From Reticulitermes lucifugus (taxonomy: Eukaryota > Arthropoda > Insecta > Blattodea > Rhinotermitidae), in assembly GCA_026260175.1 (NCBI GenBank), contig JAKCWW010010093.1, positions 1-22,393 on the forward strand: a stretch of 22,393 nucleotides of DNA. Direction: 5' to 3'. A model generated the notes under the pieces. It searched no databases. It was not told where the DNA came from and was given only the letters and a program-made list of their open reading frames with translations. The position numbers and the translations under genes are program-made. Position 1 is the stretch's first letter; each line of letters opens with the position of its first letter. Of this stretch, positions 1-11,700 are shown one piece after another.

Positions 1-232
1 TACTTTCCGAAGTGTCCACGTTTCAGCACCATACAAAGCTATGCTCCAAATGTAGCACTTTATCTCTGGTATGTGGTTGTGTTAATTTCATAGACAGGTA
101 CCAGACTGCACGGCATCACATCTCAGAAGACTTTAATCTCATTATGTGATTTTAATTTCCAGTGTGGTTGTTTTTCTGTAAGTAGATTTTCACTGAGTTT
201 AATGTTATTTTTTCCATTCCTAGCCATGAAAA

Positions 233-297
233 CATTGAATTTTATTTAACTGTGCATTGTTTTAAGTATTAGTTATGTCCATTCATATATGCAGACT
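233..297 (+). repeat. direct repeat, left copy, flanking foldback A
   Basis: The segment from aacattgaattttattt to gcagac is repeated at 622-686 in the same orientation with scattered differences. The pair encloses foldback A, suggesting an old local duplication or two copies of one dispersed repeat. Confidence 0.7.
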
Positions 298-343
298 GAT
301 TGGGAATTAACTTTACTCTTTGTTCACCGTGCATTGTGGTATT

Positions 344-564
344 AATAAACACTTATTAACCAGCAGTTGCACTATTAAAGTAGATTGTCACTTAAAACCA
401 CTTGAAATACCCTACATATGTTTTGGTCGTCGAGCGACCATCATGAGGGTGATGATCATCCTGATGATGGTCGCTCGACGACCGAAACATATGTAGGGTA
501 TTTCAAGTGATTTTAAGTGACAATCTACTTTAATTGTGCAACTGTTGGTTAATAAGTGTTTATT
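344..564. mobile_element. foldback element A with hammerhead-like core
   Basis: A near-perfect inverted repeat with arms of about 105 bp, centred near 455. The left arm starts AATAAACACTTATTAACC and the right arm ends in its complement. The right arm carries, on +, CTGATGA (461-467), an extra T, GGTCG/CGACC stem II (469-473 with 479-483), GAAAC (484-488), ATAT and GTA (493-495), then GGG. The left arm has the same motif on - but with two core bases changed (CTCATGA and CAAAAC). No target-site duplication was seen. Probably a non-autonomous Penelope-related element. Confidence 0.7.
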
Positions 565-621
565 GATTTGGAATTATTCATTTTTTTAAGTTCTAGTTAC
601 ACTCAGTCCTAGTTTTGCAGA

Positions 622-686
622 CAGTGAATTTTATTCAACTGTACATTGTTTAAGTCTTAGTTGTGTCCATCCAGAGGCATACAGAC
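622..686 (+). repeat. direct repeat, right copy, flanking foldback A
   Basis: Matches 233-297 along about 65 bp, sharing GAATTTTATT, AACTGT.CATTGTTT, TTAGT.TGTCCAT and GCAGAC-like blocks with several substitutions and short indels. Confidence 0.7.
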
Positions 687-2480
687 ATTTTTTCCATCTT
701 CCTATATTTTTCCAAGTGTCCTTGTGAAATAGCCGTATGTCCTGTGTTTGCATCTGTGTCTGGTAGTGCTGGCCGTTTCCTTGATTGAAGTATGTACTGA
801 GATTTCAGATTATCACAGTGGTGAATATTAACCTTTTAATGACCTGCATCAGCATATGCAAACACGTAGGTAAACACCCTTAGACATTCTGTTTATGTAT
901 TTAGGCAGCAAGGAATTTTACTGCATTTTTAATGCATGCTGCATAATCTCTTTTATTTCCCACAAAATGCTGTTTGTTTCGTAATTTTTTCTTTTACTTC
1001 AAGTAATACTTTTTTTCATCCACCATGCACTAAAATTTAAATACCCATCCTGATAGGATAAAGGTTTAGATTACAGTCCTCTGAGGAAGAGAAACCGTGT
1101 AGTTTGGTAGATAAGTGCCAGAGTTGCGGGAACCTGCTCCCTCCATCTCTGACTCCATCTTCGTCACCAAGTTTCTGATATGACTTGACACCCAGCGTGC
1201 CCAGATTATGTGTGTGCAAAAGGCCGGAGCTCATCGTAGAACCAAAGCCAATAAGGTTAGTGGGCAGAGTTTGAAGTTTATTGTACATGGCCTTGATTCC
1301 CATTGGACAGCTTCCTGGTTTGTATCAGCATATCTGTCAGAAGGCTTCATACTCAGCTAACATGAAGCCCCCAACTGTATTGAAGTCATTGGGGTGTAAC
1401 TGTATCTTCGCTGGTTCTATCACCAGTCAGTCCGTGGCAACAGGCTGCATGGACAGACTGGTAAATTTTATTGAATTCTGTCACTGTGAAAGCCTCAAGG
1501 CATAGATGTTGCTCAGTGGTTCACTCATAACCATTGTCCTCCCTTCCCTTATCACGTACCACTTTTCTTCACTCATCTCAGTCATATTCGGCCTTGAATA
1601 TGGAGTCATCGTGTTCCTGCAGAATGTTACCACTTATCAGACTGCACAGCATAACATCACAGAAGACCATAATTGAATATGTATTGGTTTTGTGTGCCTG
1701 TATATTTGTAGCTGTGTTTGTTTGTTTATTGAACAGCTTGACTTGGGATCAGATACCATGGCTGCTGTACTTTCTCCTCAGAACATGTCGTCACCTTCTG
1801 TGGTGAGCATTCTTGACCACAAAGTTAATGTAAATGAGCCGAATAGTATTTACAGATACTAAATTCCTGCACACCCTGCTTTCTATAACACTGCATATTC
1901 TTTGGAAGTTTTCATGTGCTTATTTTTTTACCTTATTTTGTATTAGCTTATTGACAGTGCCTAACAGAGTTTGCCTCCTTGTTAACCATGTCTGCTACAT
2001 TGAGTGTAGTCGTTCTTGAGAAGTTAACAATTGCTGAACTGCTCAAGAAATTTCCTGTCTTTTATGGAATCCTTAAGTTCCCTACTGTGCTCACAAAAGC
2101 CCACCACTAGTTCTTACCCAGGTTCACATTAATAAAGTCCACATTTTTCTGCCCTGTCTTTATAAGATCGTTTTTAATATTATTCTCTCTGTACCTAGGT
2201 TCCAAGAGTTTCCTTACCTTCCAGTTTTCTGACTAAACTTTTGTGCGCATTTCTAATCTCCCACGTGAGCTCTGTGATGCATCAGTTTTGTTCTCCTTGA
2301 TTTGATCATTCTAATGGTGTTTTGTGACATACTTCATTTATGATGTTTATATGAGAATAACTTTTTGTCAGAGTTGCCGCCTTTCGTGTTTGGTTTGTTT
2401 TGCACATCAGACCTAAAATTTGTTTGGACTGTCTCACTTATAATTGCTGGTGTGTGCAAATGTTGTAATTCTTGTGATAG

Positions 2481-2612
2481 CTTCACTTGGATTCAGCTTC
2501 CGAACAAACTCAACCAGAGGAAAAGAAGGAGGAAGATTTCTTCACATCATTAAGTGCTGATAACAGTAATTATTCTGACGAGAAAGATCACTTCAAGGCA
2601 CAGACACCAGAG
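2481..2612 (+). CDS. ArfGAP3: ArfGAP2/3 exon A (residues 1-44 of visible part)
   Basis: The acceptor is gtgatag/CTTCAC, with a weak pyrimidine tract, and the donor is GAG/gtaagt. The exon is 132 nt, phase 0 at both ends. It encodes LHLDS, matching the LW(L/I)D(S/N) segment just after the GAP domain in vertebrate proteins, then a Glu/Lys-rich run and EEDFF, and ends [10 protein letters not shown] second AG lies 16 nt inside the exon (attcag/CT); it would drop LHLDS and shift the frame, so the first AG is preferred. The preceding exon would have to end in phase 0; no candidate was seen in 1-2480. Confidence 0.88.
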
Positions 2613-5600
2613 GTAAGTTTTAGTTGACTTATGGTAGAAATGAATTAAACCTTTCGTATCCTCTATTTCTCTTCTGTGAAGTCTGTATGTATTTCAGCTT
2701 GTCACTGCAGATCCAGCCATGAATCTGATGAGAGGGCAGCCGAATGTTGAGGCCGCCTTGATCACCCAGCCTGATACTGCCCAGCAAGAGCTTCGTAAAC
2801 CAACGATAGGCGGCAGGAAACAACAAACCAAGCGTTCAGGGGTATGGAAACTATTACTGAACACATTGTTAAGATGTCAGTCATTGTTCACTTGTAATGT
2901 ACCAGGTTGTTTCACAGTACTGCTGAAGACTTTCTTTTAATCCTCAAAACAAGAAATTATTTAACAAAATGAATTTATAGTTCTCCATTGTGATCCTGAT
3001 TTTGTCTGATGAGTGCCTCCTAGCACTTCAGTAAGTCTTCAACACCTGTCAGCCAGCCCCCCTTTTTGCTATGTCAGATGAGGTCATTTAAGCCAATGCG
3101 TCCTGATTGCTTCCGCAACATTTCTGTACAGTGGTTCCTTCTACTTTGGCAACAGATTGAAGTCCATTGGACTCCTGTCAGAAGTGCATGGGGATAGGGA
3201 TGCTCTTCCTGCTATACTTCCCTGTGAGGTCAAGTGTGGGCCTTAATTTTTTTCATGTTATTTCTGTGTTGTGACATCTTGCCTAACTTGTCATTCTCAT
3301 CTTTACCTTGGGATAGCGTAGTCCGTATAGCAACTCCCTACGTGCTGGACAGTCCGGGGGTCAAATTCTGGTGGGGGCGAGATTTACCGCAACCATCCAG
3401 ACTGGCCCTGGGGCCCACCAAGCCTCCTGCACAATGGGTACCAGGTCTCTTTCCGCAGGGGTATAGTGTCCGGGGCGTGGTGTTGACCACCCACCTCCGT
3501 CTAGCACTGAGGTTACAGTATAGAGCTATAGCTTTGTTCCCCCTGTGGGCCTTCATGGTCTGTTCTAGGGTGAACGTTACCTTTACCTTTTACCTTGGTC
3601 TTTCCATTGGACATTTTTGTATTATTTTGATGTTCCAAGACCTTTCAGATTATGTTGTCATTTATTCTAAAGACATGACCTGTTATTTCTTTATTAATAA
3701 AAATAATCTTATCATTACACATGGTAATTAAATTAATATTTCTGGGTTAAAATTTAATTTGTCCAGCAGCTGGGTGCTAAGAAAGGAGGCCTAGGAGCCC
3801 AGAAAGTGAAGGCCAACTTTGACGAGATCGAACGTGAAGCAGCAATGGCTGACCAGTTAAAGGTTCAAGCAGCTGAGGAAGCAAAGCTCATGGCAGAGAA
3901 AACAGTTGAAGAGGAACAGAAACAGGTAGAGTGGAGAAGATGTGGGCTGTGCAATCAGAGATATGACCACAGTCTGTAGACTTTGGATGTTACCATTAAA
4001 GGCAAGGAATTTCTTCTGGAGTTGAAAAACTGTCAGCTTCCCAAGGAGGAGTCTGATCCATTGGGTTAGTTGGTTTCATGATGTGGGTCTAGCCAGACCT
4101 AAGTTCTTATTGGTTGTTTTAAAAACATGACTTAATGGACCAACCCAAGTTCCTAAGACATGGTGTATCCATGTCCATTCTTCAACCAGGAAAATTCGCT
4201 GTACAGATGAAGGCAAGGTCAATTATAATTTGTGTTGTCTCCAGAAGTACACTTTGGTTCACAGTCTGTAGACTGGCCAGTCAGTATGTAGTTTGTTTTC
4301 ATTGTGACAGTCTCCTTGACACATTGTTTTTTGAAGTACATTATTTTGAGAGTCTGTATTCAAGTGTTCATTTTATATTCTTACTTTGTGTACTTGTTAT
4401 TTCTTGTTTCATGATTTTACGAGTTGTTTTTTTTATGTGAAAATTGGTAATAGGGTAATGGAGGAAATTAATGAGGAACTTGTAATTTGTTAAGGTATTC
4501 ATGCAACATCAGATGGGTAGCTTGAATGTGCATGAATGTGGTAACTCAAAGAATGTAAGGAGAGAAAATGCCAGTATTTATTTTGCAGATTGAAGTACTT
4601 GCGATGACAGTATTGTGTTTCTTTTTGTAACTGGTTCCATTTTCACGGAGTTTTCTTTCAGTTGTAGTCGATACTAATGTTTATTGGATGACAATTTGCA
4701 GATAGCGTCTATGCGTCTAGCATACCAAGACTTGAGCTTGCAACAGAAGAAGGAGCAAGAGAAGCTAAAACACATCGATCCTATGAAAGCTCAGCAGATT
4801 GAGAGGCTTGGGATGGGTTTTGCTTCACGGACGTAAGTTGTATAGAGTTCACGTGTGACACTGCAATCCATCATATTCGCTACTACCACACCAAGCAAAC
4901 TTACAAATAAACGTTGCCAAAAAGATTCTATTGTCCCTGTTCGTGGATGTTTAGTTTAGTGTCTAGGCTATGAGCTGGATGACTGAGCAATCATGATTCA
5001 ATTCCAAGCAGGAGCAAGAGATGTTTCTGTTCCCCAAAGCATCTAGTTCAGCTCTGGGGCCCATCCAGACTCTTTTCAGTGGGTACAGGAGCTCTTGCTC
5101 TTGGGGTTAAATTGGCTCCAGCGTGTAACTGGCTGCTTATCTGTGACTAGTGCCGAGGTTAAGAATGAGTGGAGCTGTACTTCCACTCCATCACATGCCT
5201 TCATGGCATACACGAGGATAACTTGACCTATACCTCCTGTTGACATTCTAGTGCTGCACATGCCAGCTGTCAAAAATTCTGACCTTACACAGGGGCATGT
5301 GTTCCCAAGGTCAAAGATTTCAATCTTAACAAAAAAAAAAACAACTGCTGTGTCTGACGATACACGACATCTGTTAGCATTTCATCTGAACTACAAAGTC
5401 GAGAAATACTGGAGGGATTTCCTCCATATTTACAGTTGCGAGAGACTATGTATTGTACATGCGTGGGACTCGCACTGTAGGATTAGTGCTGTAATTTTCG
5501 GTGTTATGCAGTATTAATAATTCTGTGTAGCAGCACAGGATGACAACTGTTGAAAATTCTGCTGCCATTCTGTGTCAGAGCAGTGAACTTTCAAAACAAG

Positions 5601-5669
5601 AGTGTCTGTTTTTGAGTGGTGTATTGGATCCCCAAATACACAGTTTCATTTCTGCAGTTCCAGTCCCAG

Positions 5670-5701
<32 letters not shown>

Positions 5702-8700
5702 AGTTTTATGTCCAATGACAGTCCGTGAAACACTAAATAAGGATGTTACATTAGTTTATTCTTTGCTAGTTATCTTTTGTTTACATATTGTCCAGTGTAT
5801 TCACATTTGTTTCTTTGGTGCACTTTACTCATTTTGTAAAGAAAACGTGGCTTATCATTTTTTTTTTCTGTTTGTGTAATGTGCTGTTAGTAGTTCAGAT
5901 TATGTACAGAGAGGCAGATCCATCATGTCCCCAGTCATAGGAGGCTCAGAATGTGTAGGCATGCTAGCCCACACAGTTCTTGTGTTGTCTAACACTGAAA
6001 CCTGCAACCAGTTGTGGTTGCTTAGTGTGTATTTATGTGTCTGATGTATCTAAGAACAAACAGCAAGTTTTTTCAGTAAACAGTATTAAATGTTTGGTTT
6101 TGTAGTGGAGAGGAAGTGTTCTCCCTGAGGTAGGAACTGTACTTTTAAATATGTGTAGATGATTTTCAGGCTTCAGAAGGTTAATTCTAAAATTTATTTT
6201 TTTTTTGCAAATTAATCGTGCTCTTTATCCACAAAACAGTACATTCTTTCATGTAGCTTAAAAAACAAATCTTACAAATTCTTGGAAGTTTGTGTCTGTG
6301 CATCAGTAGTCTTGTGTGCGGAGTGCACTTGTTTCTTATATTTGTCTCTGTTCACAGGGGCGTGAGTCATTCTGCATTAAGTGACATGAAGACTATTGAG
6401 CAAGAGAGCCCCAGCAAAGCGGTTAGCAGTTCTGCAAGATCTGTGTTTGACCGAGATTCTGACCGTGATGGTTTCTTTGATGACTTCCATTTCTCTTCAC
6501 CATCTCTAGGCTTTGGCATGTGAGTATCTAGTATGTGTATGTTCTTGAAGATTCAGGTCACCTGGGATGTGATACTTTGTCATCAGTCAAGTAGTTTCCA
6601 ACATTTCGACGGATTGTAGTGCTTCATCGTCAGAGTCAAGTGGTCTAAGAAAAAATTCTCCATTCTTCTTGTACTGAAGCACTACGATTTTTTGAAATGT
6701 CTGCAACTACTTGCCCAGTGACCCAGCCTCATGCCCCAGAAGACTAGCACTGCTATGAAGATATCTAATCTCACAGTTTATGTCCTTATTTTTAATAAGA
6801 CTTCCAGAATTTGATAATACAGTACTTGTAAAGGTAATGTTCACCCTAGAACAGGCCATGAAGGCCCAGAGGGGGATTAGAGGTATAGCTCTACTCATTC
6901 TTTAACCTCAGCGCTAGATGGGTGTGGGTTGTCAACGCCACGCCCCGGCCGCTTTACCCCCGGGAATGACACGGTACCCATTGTACATGAGGCTGGATAG
7001 GCCCCAGGGCCGGTCTGGACGGGTGCTGAAAATCTCACCCCCCACCGGGTTTCAATCCCCAGACCAACCAGCTCGTAGAGAGTTGCTATACTGACTACGC
7101 TATCTCGGCTCTATTACAGTACTTGTAAGAATGTTAAATGCAGTAGAACCCGCATAAGAAGTTTTCCCCTGTAAGAAGTCTGATTTTTCAAGTCCCGAAA
7201 TAAAATCCATAATGCGTACATTAATTTTTCCCAGATATGAAGCTTCCCTCTTATTAAGTTTTCCCACCTAAGAAGTCGAATCTCATGATGCCAAGAGTAT
7301 GATTTTTTTATGAAATTTTACCCGTTTAATAAGTTTTTAAAGATGTGTATAAAAAAATTTCATTTCCAAAGTTTTATTTCCTTCAAATATGAGAAATCTT
7401 AAGTTGCTGTTGATTCATCGATCACTTGCTATATGCCTTTCGATATATGCGATATATGGTATGTTGTGCCTTGTTCAGTGCAAACTATTGAACAAATATG
7501 TGAGGGGGACAAAAATGTGTCAGAGAGTGAAGAAGAGGAGGAAGATAGTGTAGCGCCATCTTACAATGAGGCTCTAAATGCCCTAGCAACATTTCGAGCA
7601 TTTATTGACAATGTTCCCGAAACTATTCTTAAAAGCATTAGGGAAGTAGAATCGTTTTCTATGGCACTAAGAAGAAACTTCACAAAACAGTCCACTCTGG
7701 ATTCCTTTTTTGTAAAGGAACTGTATGTTTAATGTACTAGTTAGTATCCTATTGCTTTTAATAAGCTTTTCCTCTTAATAAGTCTTCCTGCTTAAGAAGT
7801 CCCTAATCCTCTGGTCCTTGGAAAGACTTCTTAACAGGGTTCTACTGTAGTTTTGATTAGTATTCTTTGCGGTCAGCACTTCATTAGTAATGCTATGGAA
7901 CAACCGTCATCAGGGTGTGTAACATCAGACATAATTTGTGGACTGCTGTGCAGTTTTTCTACTTTCATTTTATTTTTCCCCCCTCCTCATCTACTGTTAT
8001 TGTTAGAAATAAAACTGTTAAAAGCTTTTTATAATCTGTAAACTTAAATTATGATTGACCGTGTACGTGATCATACCAGTTTTGCAATTTTTGTATTTCC
8101 TTCCTTCAGCCCAGTTTGATCTACCTGTGTGTTTCTTGTGAGTTTTTGTTGCATTAGTCTATTTTCAGTCACTCCTGTCTCTTCCCTTTTCATTACCCAG
8201 TTATTAGCAAAATGGAGATTGTGTATATCTCTGTATATTGTATTACTTTAGGCTATTTCTTAAGGCAAGTGTATTTGGTATTTATGTCCGGGTTTGAAAA
8301 CATCATTCTTTTTTTGGGCTGTGGAATGTAAGTTACAGTTAATTGTTATTGTTTGTGTTGCTGTATAATGATTATTTTCTGTGACTACAAACATTTTTGG
8401 CTTTCACTGTTTACAAACCAACGAAATGCACTTCACTTTCACTTCTATTATTTATACATCAACCCCTACATATGTTTCGGTCTTATATAAGGCCATCTTC
8501 AGGGGGTTCATAAAGTACGTTCACTTTACATCTGATGTAAAGTGAACGTAGTTTATGAACCCCCTGAAGATGGCCTTATATAAGACCGAAACATATGTAG
8601 GGGTTGATGCGTAGATAATAAAAGTGAAAGTGTAGTGCATTTCGTTGGTTTGTAAACAGTGAATTGTAAAAAATACATGGTGAGTCTAATATAAAATTTT

Positions 8701-11700
8701 TGGCTTTATGCACTTGCCATTATTTGTGTTACTAGTTACATACATTTTTGTTGTGTTTTTACATGGTATATATGTACGTCCAAATTGTTTGCATAACTGT
8801 GCTATTAACAAACTCCTTAGAGCAGTGTATGTATTTATCTTTTCCCCTGTACATGCCACATTCCACCCATCTCATCCTCCGTGATTTTATCACCAGAATG
8901 GTGTTTGGTGAGGAGCACAGATTATGAAGCTCTTTGTTATACAGTTTTCTCTATCTGTTACTTTCTTCATCTTAGTAGGTCTAAATATTCTCCTTAGCAC
9001 CCTCTTCTGACACACATTCAGCCCCTTGATGTGAGAATTTTGTTAACAGGTGTTTTGTGTTGAGATTTGACTGTAATGATTATTAAATGTGCTTTTCCTC
9101 TGTTGTTTGGTATATTTGTTGGAAATTTATTTTGGTAGGTATAAAAGTAGCCCCAGTGAAAACAAGAGCCTGGAGGCAATGTTCCTGGATGGTAACACGA
9201 GTCGAGATCGATATAGCAGCAAAGGATGGGGTTCATTTGAACCAGAAAGCAGGCAGCCGTCTTCAAGCAGCCACATGTCCGAAGATCGACCAGCCTCAAG
9301 GACAGATGCCCCTTCTTCCTCTTCAACTTCTGTTGGTAATGAAGCACAGAAGAAGTTTGGAAGTGCCAAAGCCATTTCATCAGAACAGTTTTTTGGTGAC
9401 TCATCTGACAATAATGTAAGCTTTAGATAATATGGTTGCTTGATTGAAGACACCTGCAGTCTTAAAACATGAATATGCAGAGAGAGCAAACAACAGATCT
9501 GTGATCTTTCAGTGAGGAAGCTCCAACCTGTGTTGTGTGAGGATTCTCTGTCTGGGAAATTAAATTTCATCTTTATGGTGTGGGGGTTTCACTTAGCAAA
9601 ACGTCACTTCCTCACACTGATGTATTGCAGTTAAACCTGAACAAATTATATTCACTAAATGCGACATGTTTTAGACATGGGATAGCCTAGTTGGTATAGT
9701 GACTAGGCTACGGACTGTATGATCTGAGGTTTGATTTGTGGCAGACGCAAGAGATTTTTCTCTCCTCCAAAGCATCCAGACTGGCGTAGGTGCCCAAGCA
9801 GCCTCCATTTTATAGGGTACTGGGAGGTCTGTCCCTGAGACTAAACAGACTGGGGCATTAAGCTGACCACTCACCTTATGTAGTTCAGAGGTTAAGAATG
9901 AGTGAACCGATACCTCTGCTCCCTCCTATGTGCCTTCATGGCATGCACAGGAATAGAATACAGAAGGGCAGGAACCGCGGTGACCTGTGCACTTCATAAT
10001 CAATCTTCTGTGCGGCCCTTGAGCTCATTCATTATCAGTCCCACACCTTGAACAGAGTGCAGTATCCTGCTGACAGAGATGTACCCAAAGTCACCCGGTT
10101 TCATAAAATGACGACCCAGGTGCGTGAATCTTAGTGTGGCCAAAGCCTCACAGTCACAAAGAACATGTGAGGCCATTTCATATGCCTGTTTGCATCTATC
10201 ACACTCCAGACTGTTTACCAGCCCCAGTTCAAATAGGTACCCTTTAAAATGACAGTGTCCTGTTAGCAGCCCTGTCATTATTCTTAGCTGGTTTCTGCTC
10301 AGATTGAGCAGTTTCCCAGCTTTTTTCACAGAGGGCCATGCAGAGGAACAACTTTTACCTTTGCAAGATTTGGGGTTCTGACAGCGGTGTTGTAGAGGAT
10401 TCAGGTCTTCTGGGATGTGGTGCTGTGTCATTGGGTGAATGGTTCTTCATGTTTTGAAGGATCATATTGCCTTTTAAACACCAGGAACCACTCATCCAGT
10501 GATACAGCATTATATCCGAGAAGACCGGAATCCTCGGAAATAGACGGCTATAATTTTTATATACAGAGTAATGTGTAACGAAGGCTACAGTTTTAACTGC
10601 ATATCATTTTAAAATGTGCGTTTTCAAATTGTTGATGACCATGGTGGATACAGAGCATCAAATTGACATGTTAAAGGGCTTGACCCTTACAGTATCTCTG
10701 CTACACAGGTAGCAGCTAACAAATCTTTGAATACAGTATAGTCAAGTATCAAAACTGTAGTATGATACCTGTCATCCTGTATTAATTTTGAGTGTCTTGT
10801 GTATGGTAACTTAGCCTGCTCTCCTAGTTTCAATATTATCAATGTCAGATAGTAACTGTTATTATTTTACAGTGGGAACGCAAAGCAAACCTTTCAAGAT
10901 TTGAAGGATCATTAAGCATTTCATCTGCTGAATACTTTGGTACTGGAAGCAGCCACAACAGCAGTAGTGGCAGCCATCTAACTACCCCAGACTTGGAAGA
11001 TGTCAAGGAGAGCGTTCGACAGGGAGTGACAAAAGTTGCTGGCAAGCTCAGCTCAATAGCCGATGGTGTTATGTCCTCCATACAAGTGAGTAGAGTGCTT
11101 TAACATTGTTGGTGTGTTGCTAGTTTATGAACCTGACTGTAGCTGCAGAACCTTGTATGATGACAGCTGAACATTTTGAAGAATGAAATGTATCCAAATA
11201 ATATTTAAAAACATTTTGTATGGGTGTGAAACTTGGTCTCTCACACTGAGGGAGGAACATAGGCTGAGGGTGTTTGAGAATAGTGTGCTGAGGAGGATTT
11301 TTGGGCGTAAGAGGGACGAGGTAACAGGGGAGTGGAGAAGACTACATAACGAGGAACTTAATGATCTGTACTGATCACATATATTATTCGGGTGATCAAA
11401 TCAAGAAGAGTGAGGTGGGCAGTGCATGTAGCACGTATGGGTGAGAGGAGAGGTGCATACAGGATTTTGGTGGGGAGAACTGAGGGAAGGAGACCACTTG
11501 GAAGACCCAGGCATAGATGGGAGGATGATATTGAAATGAATCTTCAAGAAGTGGGATGGGGGGCATAAACTAGATTGATATGGCTCAGGATAGGGACAGG
11601 TGGCGGGCTGTTGTAAATGCGGTAATGAACCTTGGGGTTCCATAAAACGCAGGGGATTTCTTGACTAGCTGACGACCTGCGAGCTTCTCAAGAAGGACTC

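Larger units (their letters stand above)
1..2480. other. upstream intron, incomplete, with dispersed repeats
   Basis: No exon of the ArfGAP zinc-finger domain could be found here, so this is taken as the 3' part of a long intron. It holds the foldback at 344-564 with flanking direct repeats, and three diverged pieces of a dispersed repeat recognised by a CTGCACRGCAT...CACAGAAGAC-like segment (near 90-135 and 1610-1680 on +, about 1060-1160 on -). From 1700 to 2480 I see only AT-rich sequence. Confidence 0.6.
8405..8695 (+). mobile_element. foldback element B with head-to-head hammerhead motifs
   Basis: A 291-bp insertion flanked by the exact 12-bp duplication ATTTTTGGCTTT (8393-8404 and 8696-8707). 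The body (8405 to about 8663) is one long inverted repeat with arms of about 128 bp and few mismatches. A one-sided 32-nt tail (8664-8695) follows. Each arm contains a complete 48-nt hammerhead-like motif, on + at 8558-8605 and on - at 8461-8508. There is no coding sequence. The variable-length duplication and ribozyme suggest a non-autonomous Penelope-related element. It lies in intron 6520-9138. Confidence 0.8.

Noticed and set aside
3006-3032. CTGATGA followed by a GTGC/GCAC stem, hammerhead-like
   Set aside because: The stem is followed by TTCAG in place of GAAA, with no cleavage triplet or stem I; chance match.
3234-3731. 165-codon open frame on +, the longest in the window
   Set aside because: It runs through SINE copy 1 (3312-3588) and its target duplications; no conserved domain, and it lies inside an intron of the ArfGAP2/3 gene.
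5671-5701. GT-repeat as a possible CRISPR-like or regulatory array
   Set aside because: A plain dinucleotide microsatellite; no spaced repeats exist anywhere in the window.
9127-9570. 147-codon and 128-codon minus-strand frames opposite exon F
   Set aside because: They are antisense shadows of the conserved ArfGAP2/3 exon at 9139-9415; the plus-strand reading carries the family motifs.
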